A DNA stretch of 64,000 bases from Peronospora farinosa. Its lineage: Eukaryota; Oomycota; Peronosporomycetes; Peronosporales; Peronosporaceae. A program made the position numbers and the translations under genes. This document shows, piece after piece, positions 1-10,117 of this stretch. Numbering within the stretch: position 1 is the first letter of the stretch; each line of letters starts with the position of its first letter. The stretch covers positions 30,326-94,325 of the forward strand of contig CANTFK010000901.1 of assembly GCA_947646735.1 (NCBI GenBank), given 5' to 3'. The notes under the pieces were generated by a model. The model worked only from the letters and a program-made list of their open reading frames with translations, made no database searches and had not been told where the DNA came from.

Positions 1-225
1 CCATGCGATCCAACAGGCACGCGATCGTTCCACACGTCGCGACTGCTCACACCACGCCATCACGACTGCTCACGGCGTCGCACACGCCATCGCGACTGCT
101 GCCGTACGCCGTCTGCTTCTCTCTTCTCGCTGCATACTGGAACACAGTGTGCCCGATACTGACCTTTCGCATCTTTAATGGAACTCTTGCGATCATGCAT
201 TCACACAGAGCGACTTCTTTTAACA
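1..225 (-). repeat. Copia-B LTR (3' LTR of a minus-strand copy, cut by window edge)
   Basis: This stretch matches 18343-18567 with only about three visible differences. In minus-strand reading it begins TGTTAAAAGAAG, as an LTR should, and it is bordered on the inner side by a purine tract (read on the minus strand at 226-238) that fits a polypurine tract. The outer end lies left of the window. Confidence 0.8.
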
Positions 226-1556
226 CTCCTCCTCGGGCACCTGTGTCTCCCCTCTTGGTGTACTAGCCGACACATAGCAGCCTCGTAGCGTTGCCATCTT
301 GGGCAGATCGACTACCTTGGTGAGCAATTCTGCCAGCATGAGTTATGAGCGCACGTTCTGAGCCTCGATCACGCTGCGATGAGCGTAGTCACAGAGAAAC
401 TTCAATGACGTCGATGTGTTTCGCTTTAGTTGATGTCGCTTCGCCGTTGATATGACAAATGGCGGCCTGATTGTCGATGCGCATCGTCATTGGTGGTTCT
501 GGCTCCATGCCGATCTCACGCAGCATTTCACGAATTCCTAGCAGCTCCCGTGCGAGCCACGAATTCAGCTAATATGGTGCTGAGTGTGACGCCACCTTGC
601 TTCTTCGCGCACCAGATCACAGCCATACCGTTGAGTCGCACAACGCCGCTGGTGATAGACTTGCGATCCTGTTTGTCTGCTGCAAAGTCTGCATCACTGA
701 GCGACTAGAGCGTCGGTGCGTTGCCCGTGTCGCGCTCTGGCACCATTTCGATCTTCATTGCGATCGTCCCCTTCAAGTATCGTGCGATCCGCTTGGCGAT
801 TATCCAGTCACGCACACGCGGTCGGTGCGTCTGTAGTGTTGCTTTGTGTACTGCAAACGACACGTCCGGTCGCGTGCATCGTGTGCTCCATAGTAGCGAG
901 CCGACTAGAGACTGGAACGACCCGATCGTCGCGTGCTTGCATGCGTCGTTATTGTCGAGTAGTTCGCTGTCAGCATCTTGCACCTCGTACAAGTCTGCTT
1001 CAATTGGCGAACGCGTGGTACTCGCGTCACTTAATTCATGATCTCGCAGCAACTCGACGATGGCCTCCTCTTGGTCCAAATCGTAACTCCCACTTGTCCC
1101 CTTGTTCACACGTATCCCGAGGAACTTCGCAACTGGACCGAGGATTTTGATCGATAGGCACTGCATCACGTCGAAAAGCTGCTTTACGACTACCGTAGAC
1201 GTTCAAGTGACAAGTATGTCGACGACGTAGACTCCTTCAATCACAAGCTCTGCGTCCAATCGCCTGTAGTATAAGCAGATGTCGCTGATTCACTGCGTGT
1301 ACCCGCCTTCGACAAATCGCTCCTGCATCAGCTGACTCCATAGTAGGCCGGCCCGTTTGAAACCATGAAGACTTCTGCGTAGCTCTAAAGCCAGGTCCTT
1401 TGTGCTCGTGACGCCGAGCTCGCGCATGCGCGCCGCTGGTACTTCCACGCCGCTCGGGATGTGCTGTAAGATCTCGAGGTGAGGCTCCTTCGACGCTTCG
1501 ACATACTTCGGTATGTCACCGTGCTGAGCCGGGACGCCCCACGTGGACGACAACGC
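226..1556 (-). mobile_element. Copia-B remnant A: 3' part of pol (RT end and RNase H)
   Basis: The minus strand encodes a broken Ty1/Copia pol 3' end. The piece at 705-1169 carries the post-catalytic RT and connection region, with FLGIRV, LVGSLLW and TRPDVSFAV motifs. The piece at 1290-1556 carries RT sequence around WGVPAQHGD and SLHGFKRAGLLWSQ. Reading frames are interrupted between the pieces. Positions 493-1556 are almost base-for-base the same as 13984-15047, so this is a second copy of the family at 13984-18567. The copy stops abruptly at about 1556, after GCCCCACGT, where the sequence becomes unrelated. No intact protein can come from it. Confidence 0.85.
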
Positions 1557-1910
1557 GGACGTCGTCCGAGGGTGATGCGTTGGTCGTGCTAGATTTTTAC
1601 TCGCGCAGAACGACAAATGTTTCTTTCTCGTCCCTTTCAGTCACATCCTGGCGCATCAGCTCATCACATGACGTTCCAGTCGAACTTCTAGATGATGTTG
1701 TCGTTTTCTGTTCATCGGTAGTAAAAGGATCGGGGCTAGTTAAAAGGAAATCGAAAATCTTTGACTTGAACTTTAGTCCACAAGACAAGTTATTAATTAA
1801 TGCAGTATTACTTAAGGTAAGTTTTACTGGGTCTAGTCAGCTCATCAGAAAGGAACGATGGTTTTTTTATCTTGACCATAGTATAGTCATATAAAATCAA
1901 TCTTATTCAT
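1557..1910. other. Unassigned spacer between Copia remnant and CRN relic
   Basis: There is no convincing gene. A minus-strand frame of 63 residues at 1597-1788 is Ser/Thr- and charge-rich and matches no family I recognise. The 1550-1573 junction holds a short imperfect inverted repeat (GGACGAC / GTCGTCC). The part from 1790 is AT-rich and leads into the CRN start. Confidence 0.4.
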
Positions 1911-1928
1911 TTGCAAACAGAAATTCCC

Positions 1929-1944
1929 GCTCTTCCTTCATTCG
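1929..1944 (+). promoter_or_regulatory. Possible oomycete initiator upstream of CRN relic
   Basis: GCTCTTCCTTCATTCG resembles the oomycete core promoter consensus (GCTCATTYYNCAWTTT-like). It ends 14 bases before the putative CRN ATG at 1959. The match is partial. Confidence 0.35.
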
Positions 1945-1958
1945 AGAATCGTCTGGTA

Positions 1959-4062
1959 ATGGTAAAGCTGTTTTGCGTCATCGTTGGTGTGAAGGGAAGT
2001 GCGTTTCCTGTCAACATTGATACGACTAAGAGTGTGTGTGTGGGGGACCTAAAAGACGCAATCACGGCAAAGAATGCGAGCGCCTTAAAGAACGTTGATG
2101 CGGACCAACTGCGTCTTTTATTGGCAAAGGAAACGGACGGCGAGTGGCTCTCGTCTGGCTTGAAAATCGTGAAGAAGCAGAAGAAGGGTGAGAAAACTGC
2201 TTATATTGAAGCACTCACGGCGGAAGAAAATGAGCTGCAGGCAGATCACTTCCTTGAGGTTATTTTTGTTAAAAAAAAACTCTCCCACCGCGTGGCTACA
2301 TCCACGTACTGATCAAGCTACTTGAATCGATCATGTATGCTGCTTCGCTTACAACGAACGTGCTACTTTCCACAACTACTGCGTTAAACGAGCCCGAAAA
2401 ATACGCTGAAGAGTGCATCTCACTGGACGATTAGGAGGTCAAGCTGTGCACGAGATTCCATTGATCTCGAAATATATGAGCAGCTTGGGTGGATGCACCC
2501 AAACAGGAAAAATGTTTTGGCGAAGGAGAGATGACAAAATTGTATCGCTGCTATTGGATGGATGGTTTCGAGAGTCATCTCCGCTGTCAAAAAAGAAGAG
2601 TATCATGGTAGGCTCGCCGGGTATTGGCAAGTCGACGCTGTTGTGCGTGATGGCCTTCCTTCTCGTTTTCAAGCACAAAAAGATGTGCTGGTATACCGAC
2701 GACTTAGCAAATATGATCACGAGAACTGTCTGTTTATCTGGGTTACGAAGATGGCAGGGTCGTGCAGTTTACAGTGGAGGAATGCGAAGACCGGACTGCG
2801 ATTAACATATATAAAGAGCTTGTCCGTCAACAAGGCAAATTGAACGTATGGCTGTTGCTGGATGGATTGTAGTACCAAGATATTCCGGCTGGTGTGCAGA
2901 CAGTAAAGATGCTGGCACCGTCGCAGCAAGTGGATCTGAATTCTGGAGAGCGAACTGATGCGTACTGCTGTCTATTTCCTTGCTGGTCACGAACGGATCT
3001 CTTTTCGGTGGGTAAACTTTTTTATAAGTTTCACCGTAAGGACATGATTGAACGTTTCTACTATTCTGGCGGAAGTGTGTGCGAGTTTACACTGTCTACA
3101 TGCACTGACATAATCGAGGCAATTGATAATGCGATCAGCAGTGTAAACTATGTCTCGAACTTGCTAAACAACAAGTCTAGCATTTCGACGGGGGGATCGC
3201 AAGTCGATCGCTTGCGCCATACTTTCGTGAAAAACCGACGTGGTATATCTCCTCTTTATTCGAAGGAGTGGTGAAAACCGTTTATCTTCAGGTCGTGTTG
3301 GGAACAAGTTATCGACTCGGAATATGCTGCGCGTTGTCTCTCATTGAGACTCCGATCGGATGCACTATCTCGAATATATACGTGGGCGAAAAACACTGGG
3401 AACAATTCACTTACTGGAGCCGTTTTTGAGATTCTTCTACATCGCCTGGCTGCCGACAACCAATTGGATCTCTATATTTTCGAATATGTTTCACCAAATG
3501 AAAGTAAACCACCCGCGGAAGAACAAATCGCACCGCGTCATCATAAAGCGGGACAGGTGCGTTTGAAAAAAAAGTGCGACCTGCTCTGGAACGGCAAGCG
3601 ATTATGTGATCCATCTGACCGAATGGAGAGATGATGAAAAGTGCTCGTACTGGTTTCCTGCGTGTGACAGATTTTCGAATATATTAACAGCATTGTGAAG
3701 CTTAAGTCTACATCCAACAAGAAGGGCAATGTAGCGTATCTTTAATTTACTGTTGCGGGACAGCATAGCATTGACAGCAATCAGCTGAAAGAGATGAACA
3801 AGATTTTTTACCCAGACGATGTGAAGAATGCTGTAGCTACCGAGCCACCAATTTACATCGCAGTTTGTCCAGATCGTGAATCTTGCAAATGCTTCGCCTG
3901 CTTCCAAAAGCCGAAGCTGTAGCAGCGAGAGAAGTTTGCCAAGTATTTGTGGGCTACTACGTCGAGAATAAACATGGTATTGTCGCCGATGAAATCCTGC
4001 TGCCTACTTCATCGCACTATTTTGTTGGTAATCTCCGACTTTCAGCATATAAACAAAAAAGC
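1959..4062 (+). pseudogene. Crinkler (CRN) effector pseudogene with P-loop NTPase-type C-terminus
   Basis: CRNs are secreted or translocated oomycete effectors that act in the host nucleus. Residues from the ATG at 1959 give the usual short hydrophobic start ([13 protein letters not shown]) and then LRLLLAK, a variant of the LFLAK motif that ends the ubiquitin-like header domain. The header frame is lost near a run of nine A at 2271-2279. Just after it, in another frame at 2299, IHVLI resembles the HVLVVVP boundary motif. A Walker A motif, GSPGIGKST, lies at 2611-2637. Further C-terminal blocks appear in shifting frames: LAPSQQVDL near 2920, ERFYYSGGSV near 3050, SLTGAVFE near 3410, and a block with FTVAGQHSID near 3750. 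At least five frame changes and several stops separate these blocks, so the gene is dead. The NTPase-type layout is seen in many CRN families. The 3' limit is uncertain. Confidence 0.85.
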
Positions 4063-4332
4063 GACAATGCCTAAAGAGGTAGCAGGAAAAGCTCATCGTT
4101 TTTCGTCTGTTAATCTTCCTGTCAAGCAGCCTGCATATTTTGATGTTTTACGTGGCTGCGTCAGCTACGTTAAGTGGAATAATACACAGTGGTATTAACA
4201 GAGTGCTTCTTAATGGTTTGTTATAAAAGCGACATTCTCCTCGAGGTTGCGAATAAGCGTCCGTGCTCTCAGATGCAACATCACGGTCGTAATGATTGCC
4301 CGTGACGTCTGAGCTGGTAGCCTCTCGCATTC

Positions 4333-4520
4333 TTAAAGATAGAGCTTTAAGCGGCGTATACGAAATACCAGGATCTTTTTCACTATAACGGTTCTCGCCT
4401 CATCCAAACGGGTTACGTCCCCGATTGGATACTCTTTCAACTTAGCGATCCAACTTTCCTCTTCTTGTGCTTGTTTTATTCGCTCAATCTGAGTTTGCTG
4501 TACAATTTCTTCCTGCATGG
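4333..4520 (-). pseudogene. Gypsy-1 RNase H/integrase linker fragment
   Basis: A 61-residue frame (IVQQTQIERIKQAQEEE and WIAKLKEY) is the stretch that normally follows the second RNase H and leads into integrase in this family. It continues the protein interrupted at about 4812 by the AT-rich block. Everything downstream (the integrase catalytic core) is missing. Confidence 0.6.
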
Positions 4521-4548
4521 ATTCCGGTTGTTGCCTAATCCTGCTCCT

Positions 4549-4812
4549 AAAAATTTAGAAGCTTGTAATAACATATTATTAATCAATTTTTTAATATTTA
4601 TTTAAAATATCTTAAAGAATAGTTTTTTATAAAATAATGTATCATAAAATTAATTTAAATAATATAAATATTACTCAAAACATAAATTTCATTATAAAAA
4701 AGATATATAGATAAAGTTAATTTTAATTTACAAAAAACATTAAATTTTACTGTTGGCTTGAATATTTTTAAAAACAATATTACCATTCTAAAGCATCACT
4801 ACACCAAATATG
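4549..4812. repeat. AT-rich insertion (about 260 bp) inside Gypsy-1 pol
   Basis: The block is very AT-rich, with long A/T runs, in contrast to its GC-balanced flanks. The pol protein resumes on both sides (AAITRSA to the right, RSRIRQQPES to the left), so it appears to be an insertion into coding sequence. No open frame, clear terminal inverted repeats or target duplication were recognised, so the element type is unknown. Confidence 0.6.
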
Positions 4813-6995
4813 CTGATCTGGTAATCGCGGCCATTTTTACGACCCGATGAACACATTTTGGCGTCAACACTTCATTCAACCGGTTCTCTAGCATCAACTC
4901 TTGCAAGTCTTGATCCGACGTAATTATCGTACCCTCTTCTTGTTGCAACGCTGTGCTCGCCAATCGATCTGCACTTTGATTCCAATCTCGTTTCATATGT
5001 AAGAACTCGTGGATCGGCCACGATCGAAGCTTCTCCATTGCTTTATGTCGAAACAACTGCAAACCAGGAGCCTTACAATTAATTTCGCCCCGCATCTGTC
5101 GGATCACTAGATTGGAATCGCCGCAAATAATAACGCGTCCTCTAGTCTGGTCCACTAATAAGTCGAAGCTGAGGAGTAACCCTCTCTATTCTGCTTCATT
5201 CACGGTCAGACCGGTAGCGAATTCAGAAGCGACAGCTACGATCGTCCATTCCGGAAATTTCCATACGATTGCACTGTATGCTCCGCCTTTCTTCTTTACC
5301 CTGGCCGATCCATCGAAACTGACGACCAAAAGACTTTCACTTTCCTCCACCGTAGGTGGCGGCATACTTATCGTCTGCCTTGGCTGCTTATGTGGAGCGA
5401 TCGCAATCAACACTTCGTTTGCTTCCTCACGGGGGGGGGGGATTATACTCGCAGCCAATGTACCCAATATTTCGTCCTCGCCCTTCTCACTTCGGCGGAT
5501 TTCCAGTGTCCAGTTTGAAAGGAGTGCAGCACATCTTCCTAATCTTCCGTTGAGACTAGAAGATTGTAGCAGCCAAGTTAGAGTTGAATATCGCGTAAGT
5601 ACAGTGATGTCACGTGGCACGAGCATTGTGTAGCAAATATCCAGTATCCGAAGGAGGGCTAAGACCTCTTTCTCCACCATTCCGTAGTTGACTTCGTTTG
5701 GCTTCAACGTACGACTAGAGAAAGTAACAGGCCTATATATTCCGTCATGTTCTTGTAGTAATGCAGCCGATATCGCCCATTTGCTGGCATGTACCACTAT
5801 TACAGGCGGTCGGTCCGGATTAAAATGTTTCAAAATCGGCGTTGCAGCTATTTTAGCTTTCAACAAGGTAAATGCGATTATGGCATTCTCCCATCGATTC
5901 CTGCCCTCGGTATCCTGATCGTCCCCGGTACTAATATCCAGATCGTGATCGTCCCCAACTTTTAAAAGTGGATCGCACTTCGGTCTAACATCAATACTGG
6001 ACATCTGAGCGTCACTAGCACGTCTGATCTCATGAAAATCTGCTTCCCGTAGCTCATACAGCACCGATGCATAAATCGCAAAGTCTTCAATAAACCGACT
6101 GTAGTAATTTTGACTTCTCAAAAAATGATTGCATCGATCGCAAATTTTGAGGGAATGGAATATTTACAAGCGATCCCAAATCTTTTGGATGAGCTTCCAA
6201 ACCTGCGAGCGAGACCTGATGACCCAGGTAATCCACTTTACGACGTCCCCAGAAACTTTTGGCCACACTGATCGATAAATTCCACCTATTGCATGCATCC
6301 AACAATCGTTCCACTTTGTGATACAGAGTGTTCCACAATGTGGCAGGTATCAATATATCATCGATATACGACCGCCGACCTATCACTGATGGTCTTGGAT
6401 CGGTATACGGTTCACCGTCGGTGAATACATCAATCGGCCTTGATGATTCAGTAGTGATCGAATCAGGGTTTGTACCAATTTTCAAGACCCATATAAGGCA
6501 TTGTCAATCAATCGTTGGTAAATCTGAGGAGCATTCTTTAAGCCAAAAGGCATACGCAACCATTCATATAATCCAGATGGTGTGATATATGCAGAAATCT
6601 CCCTTGCTCGTTTTGTCATCTCAACCACCCAAAATCCACTCGCCGTATCCAGAGAGCAGTACCACATAGCTTTATCCATGTCTTGCAGAAATTCACTGAT
6701 TAGTGGCATAGGATATACCATCAATCGGGTCAACTGGTTCACCCTACGATAATCGATACATAATCGGATGTCTTCGCCGTTTTTCTTAAAAATCACCACG
6801 ATTGGCGAAGCCCATGGCGATGTCGATGGTCGAATGATCTTGGCAGATAATAACCCCTTGATCAGATTGCTAATTTTTCTTGAAACTTGGGTGCCACCGG
6901 CCTTACTCTTTGCGCGATCGGGTTCGCTCCTCCAACATCGATATCACAAACAGCTCCACGCGCCGCGGTGGGTAGGGCATTGCCTTTCCCGATGA
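4799..6995 (-). pseudogene. Gypsy-1 reverse transcriptase plus two RNase H domains
   Basis: The RT part at 6087-6800 has LCIDYRRVNQLT, SLDTASGFW, the MPFGLKNAP block and the YIDDIL catalytic motif. The frame is broken near 6485. The first RNase H (5640-5900) shows the usual Gypsy pattern, with TFSSRTLKPNE and VEKEVLALL. A second, type-1 or archaeal-like RNase H follows at 4880-5350, with FDGSARVKKKGG, NEAE, GDSNLVIRQM and NQSADRLAS supplying the expected acidic residues. Dual-RNase H Gypsy lineages are known from plants and from oomycetes. The gene is inactive: it has frame breaks at about 6485 and 5186-5155 and no integrase. Confidence 0.85.
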
Positions 6996-7860
6996 GCAAG
7001 TGGCGATTCTTCCAGATCAATTGTCGTAACCTCTCTTGATCTTCCGTCAGCGGTATTCCAGGATCGCCTTCTTGAATATCCTCGATAGCACCTCCACTGT
7101 AGGCGTAACTGGTAAAATCGCCATGTGTTGATTCACGTCTTCAGCGAACAGCTCACCGCCTTCGTGAATATACACTGAATCTTTTGGCGATGCACCTTCT
7201 GTTGGTATTTCATCGATCACAACTGTGGCGGCTTTGTTGCCTTCTCCGACGTTTTCTGTTCTTGAACCGGTATTACTCGATCTTTCTTGTTCATCGCAAT
7301 CGTCTTTAGACCTTCGATCGCCTCACCCGATCGATCTTGTTCCTGATCAGTTCCTTCAATTTCGGGAATCACACTGTTCTCGACTATGACCGCATTGATC
7401 ACAAAAGGCACTTCTGCTGAACAATTATCTTCCCTATGCAAGTGATCTTGGTCATCGATTTGACTTTGAGTTTCACCGTCCTTGATCGTTACTTCGCAAG
7501 TTTGCGGCGCAATCTCGTCAGTGCTCGTGACCTTCTCGATCTCTTCTTTTCTTGGGCGGGTTAATATCTTAGCTGGTGTAGGATAAGACGGGTGAACAAC
7601 CAACGGTCCTGTCTGCTCTTTCGGGAACTATTCCTTCCGATCTGTGGTTGCTTCATAGGCCAGAGTCTGCCACTCATTATAACATCGCGATCCAACCGAA
7701 ACATATCCAGTGATCGGGTACCATATCTATAGTCGTCCACCAACCTAACAAGGATCCGTGATTTACAATTACTTCTCGATCCACTAGATTGGTCAGCTGA
7801 AAATATTTAATCCGGCCCAGTCTGGTAGTCACAGTCGGTATCCATTTTTGATCTCTTCTC
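6996..7860 (-). pseudogene. Gypsy-1 protease-RT spacer region, degenerate
   Basis: The minus strand holds broken frames at 7217-7862 rich in Asp, Glu, Gln and Ile, with repeated IDDQ- and VINA-like words. In Gypsy-2 the equivalent stretch (60.5-61.5 kb) encodes the variable acidic spacer between protease and RT. GNALP and GANPIAQR words near 6900-6990 mark the beginning of RT. No other gene is visible. Confidence 0.6.
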
Positions 7861-7868
7861 ACCCAAAG

Positions 7869-8625
7869 CTAAGCTTTCGGGGCACCACTACCAATCTTCA
7901 TTTCTGTTGATCCGCCTACTGGAATCACCACATGCTGATCATTAATCGTGATCGGCTGCATGTTCGATCGATACGGCGGTCTTCGCCCAGCCAAGTGAAT
8001 TCTGACTTCATCTGGTAAACAAAGAGTTCCATCTGCCAAATCCAAGCGAATTCCAGCTGGGACCATAAATTCCATGCCCATGATCGCTCCTTGACCAACT
8101 TGATCGCCCACCCAGGCGTCAAAATAATATACCAGTGATCCATTTAATGTGATCTTGATCTTGGTACGTCCTTCCGTCATATACGTGTTCTCACCAATTC
8201 CAATACATTTTTGCCTTTGGCTCTCGTCGATGACACATCCTACCTTACGAGCAAAAGGGAGGTGTAGACGATCGAGACTTCGGCTCCAGTGTCGAATAGC
8301 ATAGTAGCCTTCTCATTGTTGATCTTGCCCACTGCCTTGGCCTTGAACCACTTTCCTGGGGTATGATATTTCCAATTCCCCCGTCATTCTCCTGGCGCTA
8401 GGTCGACCTTTATCTTAGTAGGCGATCGAGCAAATTCATCAACTTTCCCCAAACTCGCTATTGAATGCATAGGGTCCAAATCACATGTATTGATGATCGG
8501 CTCGATCCGTGTATTACCATCTTGATCTGTCCTTCTGCCTTCAACGTATGCATAAATGCAGAGCCTAGAACGCTCGGCTCGTACCAGATTCCAACCTGGC
8601 GAGCTACCTATTTAACATTTCCTCC
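7869..8625 (-). pseudogene. Gypsy-1 aspartic protease region
   Basis: The 103-residue frame at 7869-8180 (FDAWVGDQVGQGA, GMEFMVPAGI, GTLCLPDEVR) is the C-terminal half of a retropepsin-like domain. To its right, NNEKATML and FDTGAEVSIV give the active-site D[ST]GAE motif, but in a shifted frame near 8270-8330. Sequence up to 8625 is DNA-similar to 55100-55290 of Gypsy-2. Frame changes make it nonfunctional. Confidence 0.75.
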
Positions 8626-8779
8626 GCTTTCGGCGGGAGCATCCCAGCATGCTTGGTCGGCACATACCACTGACGAATCAGATTGTAGAATTTTTCCATC
8701 GGGCAGTTCTCTCCTCCGTGCATCTACGGTAAGTTCTAGCCCCGTTACAGAAAACTTATGGGTTATGCAGCTTAAGCAC

Positions 8780-9305
8780 TAAGGCCCAAGCTTTGGCAAG
8801 TTTGCCATTGCGAAGTTGACCTTAATCGCATCGTCGAGTTCGACGAACCGTCTCAACAAGGAGTCGCTTTCGACTGCCTTGTACTAGGAGACATCTATCT
8901 TCAAATTCTCGGGTCGACGTAGATGCGACGAACTGGCAGCAGAAACCTTAGCCTGCTGCTGTCTCAACAGCTCAGTCTTTTAAGCGCCCTGATGCATCAA
9001 CAAGTCAGCTTGTTGAGCGCCATGTTCTGTCAACAAGTCTACCTGCTGAGCACCTTGCTCCTGTAGCAAGGTGAGTTTCTTAACGAGTTTTTCAAGTTCA
9101 TGTTGTATGAACTTGGCGATGGTTGCATGTTGTTCGTCTCCGCTACAAGAAAGCAAGACGGCACCAACGGCAGGATTGCCAATGGTTTCATACATACGTT
9201 GAATCGCATTCCATTCGAGATCACCCAAATGGCGGAAGTCATCACGCGTTGCGTGATGACGTTCTTCATTCGTTGGCTACATAGCGGATGGTACGGTGGT
9301 CGTTG
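8780..9305 (-). pseudogene. Gag fragment of a second Gypsy family (Gypsy-4)
   Basis: The minus-strand frame GDLEWNAIQRMYETIG continues through a heptad-like stretch in which GAQQ-x-DLL is repeated three times (probable coiled coil). It then reaches RRPENLKIDVS, SDSLLRRFVELDDAI and AWALVLKLHNP. The last blocks are the core of the gag found in many oomycete Gypsy elements. A small internal deletion and stops break it. It reads out of the LTR on its right (9345-9775). Confidence 0.7.
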
Positions 9306-9344
9306 AACGGACCACGAATCGCTACCAGGATTAATGGGGCACCC

Positions 9345-9775
9345 TCTGATTACACTCTGAGAGCATGATTTACCTTCACTACTTTAAGTGAAAGCAGGTG
9401 CCTCAGAACTTCACGTACACATGACAAAGGAAGTCTTATTGAAGGGGCTGTGAAGAAAATGGGAACTGTATTTAATATAGCTACCTTATCCAATAAAACT
9501 AATCTGTGTTTAACCTTTCCTTAACTATATTAAACTACAATATGTATGTTACAAGTTGCCTTCACTCATTGCCCGCGTCCATCGGTCATTGGTCAGCGCG
9601 TTGATTGATATAACGGCCTATATCAACCAGTTAGAGGGCATCTACCAACTTCAAGGAGATGCAGGGACAATATTTTAGGAAAAGGTAATATTGTCAAATA
9701 TTATTAGTTATAGTAATATTTTTCTTGGCACTTTTTATCAATGCCAATATTATGTAAACGGCTCACCCCGTTACA
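9345..9775 (-). repeat. Gypsy-4 LTR (5' LTR in minus orientation)
   Basis: In minus reading it begins TGTAACGGGGTGAGCCG, the common start of oomycete Gypsy LTRs. It is followed after about 430 bp by TGGTAGCGATTCGTGG, which has the form of a TGG-starting primer-binding site, and then by the gag fragment at 8780-9305. The inner border is approximate. Confidence 0.65.
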
Positions 9776-10117
9776 GCCTGGTTTTGGGCGGGGATATCAA
9801 AGCCGAATTTACATTAATTAGCTAGTCGCTTGCGCTACACAGTTCCTAAACGCATTAAGAAATTGTACAGCGCTACAATCAGCCCAAACGGTTCAATTGA
9901 TGTAGCCCCACTTTTCTTATACTTTTCAATTAGCTTCTTGCCCTTGTTCTTGCTCTTCTTGACTTTATCAGAGAAGTTAAGGGTGAGGATTATGCCATTG
10001 GTGCTATAGCAGGTACCTCCCAGTCATGCAGATAAGTCTGTAGTACTCGAAGCACTAGCAAGTTCAGTGCAACAAATTAATTGTGCCACTATGTCAAAAA
10101 TGTTAGGTAAATAAAGT
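9776..10117 (-). other. Unclassified coding-like remnant next to Copia-T1
   Basis: The minus strand at about 9838-9995 gives an uninterrupted frame containing NFSDKVKKSKNKGKK and EPFGLIVALYNFL. I do not recognise the family. It may be a transposon protein remnant. The right edge holds TGCCACTATGTC / GTGGCA, a short inverted pair just before the cut end of the Copia. Confidence 0.3.

Larger units (their letters stand above)
4331..8625 (-). mobile_element. Gypsy-1: truncated minus-strand Ty3/Gypsy pol (protease, RT, dual RNase H)
   Basis: Read right to left, the order is protease region, RT, RNase H, a second RNase H and the start of the integrase linker, after which it is cut at about 4331. 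It belongs to the same family as Gypsy-2 at 52-64 kb. The protease-region protein around ITLNGSLV and FMVPA is shared, and 8380-8610 matches 55100-55290 at the DNA level. No LTR of its own is visible on either side. It abuts gag sequence of a different Gypsy family near 8625-8780, so the junction is a rearrangement or nested remnant. Confidence 0.85.

Noticed and set aside
1911..2312. Intact small CRN-like gene
   Set aside because: The frame ends only because of the A9 run; downstream CRN blocks continue in other frames, so it is part of a pseudogene.
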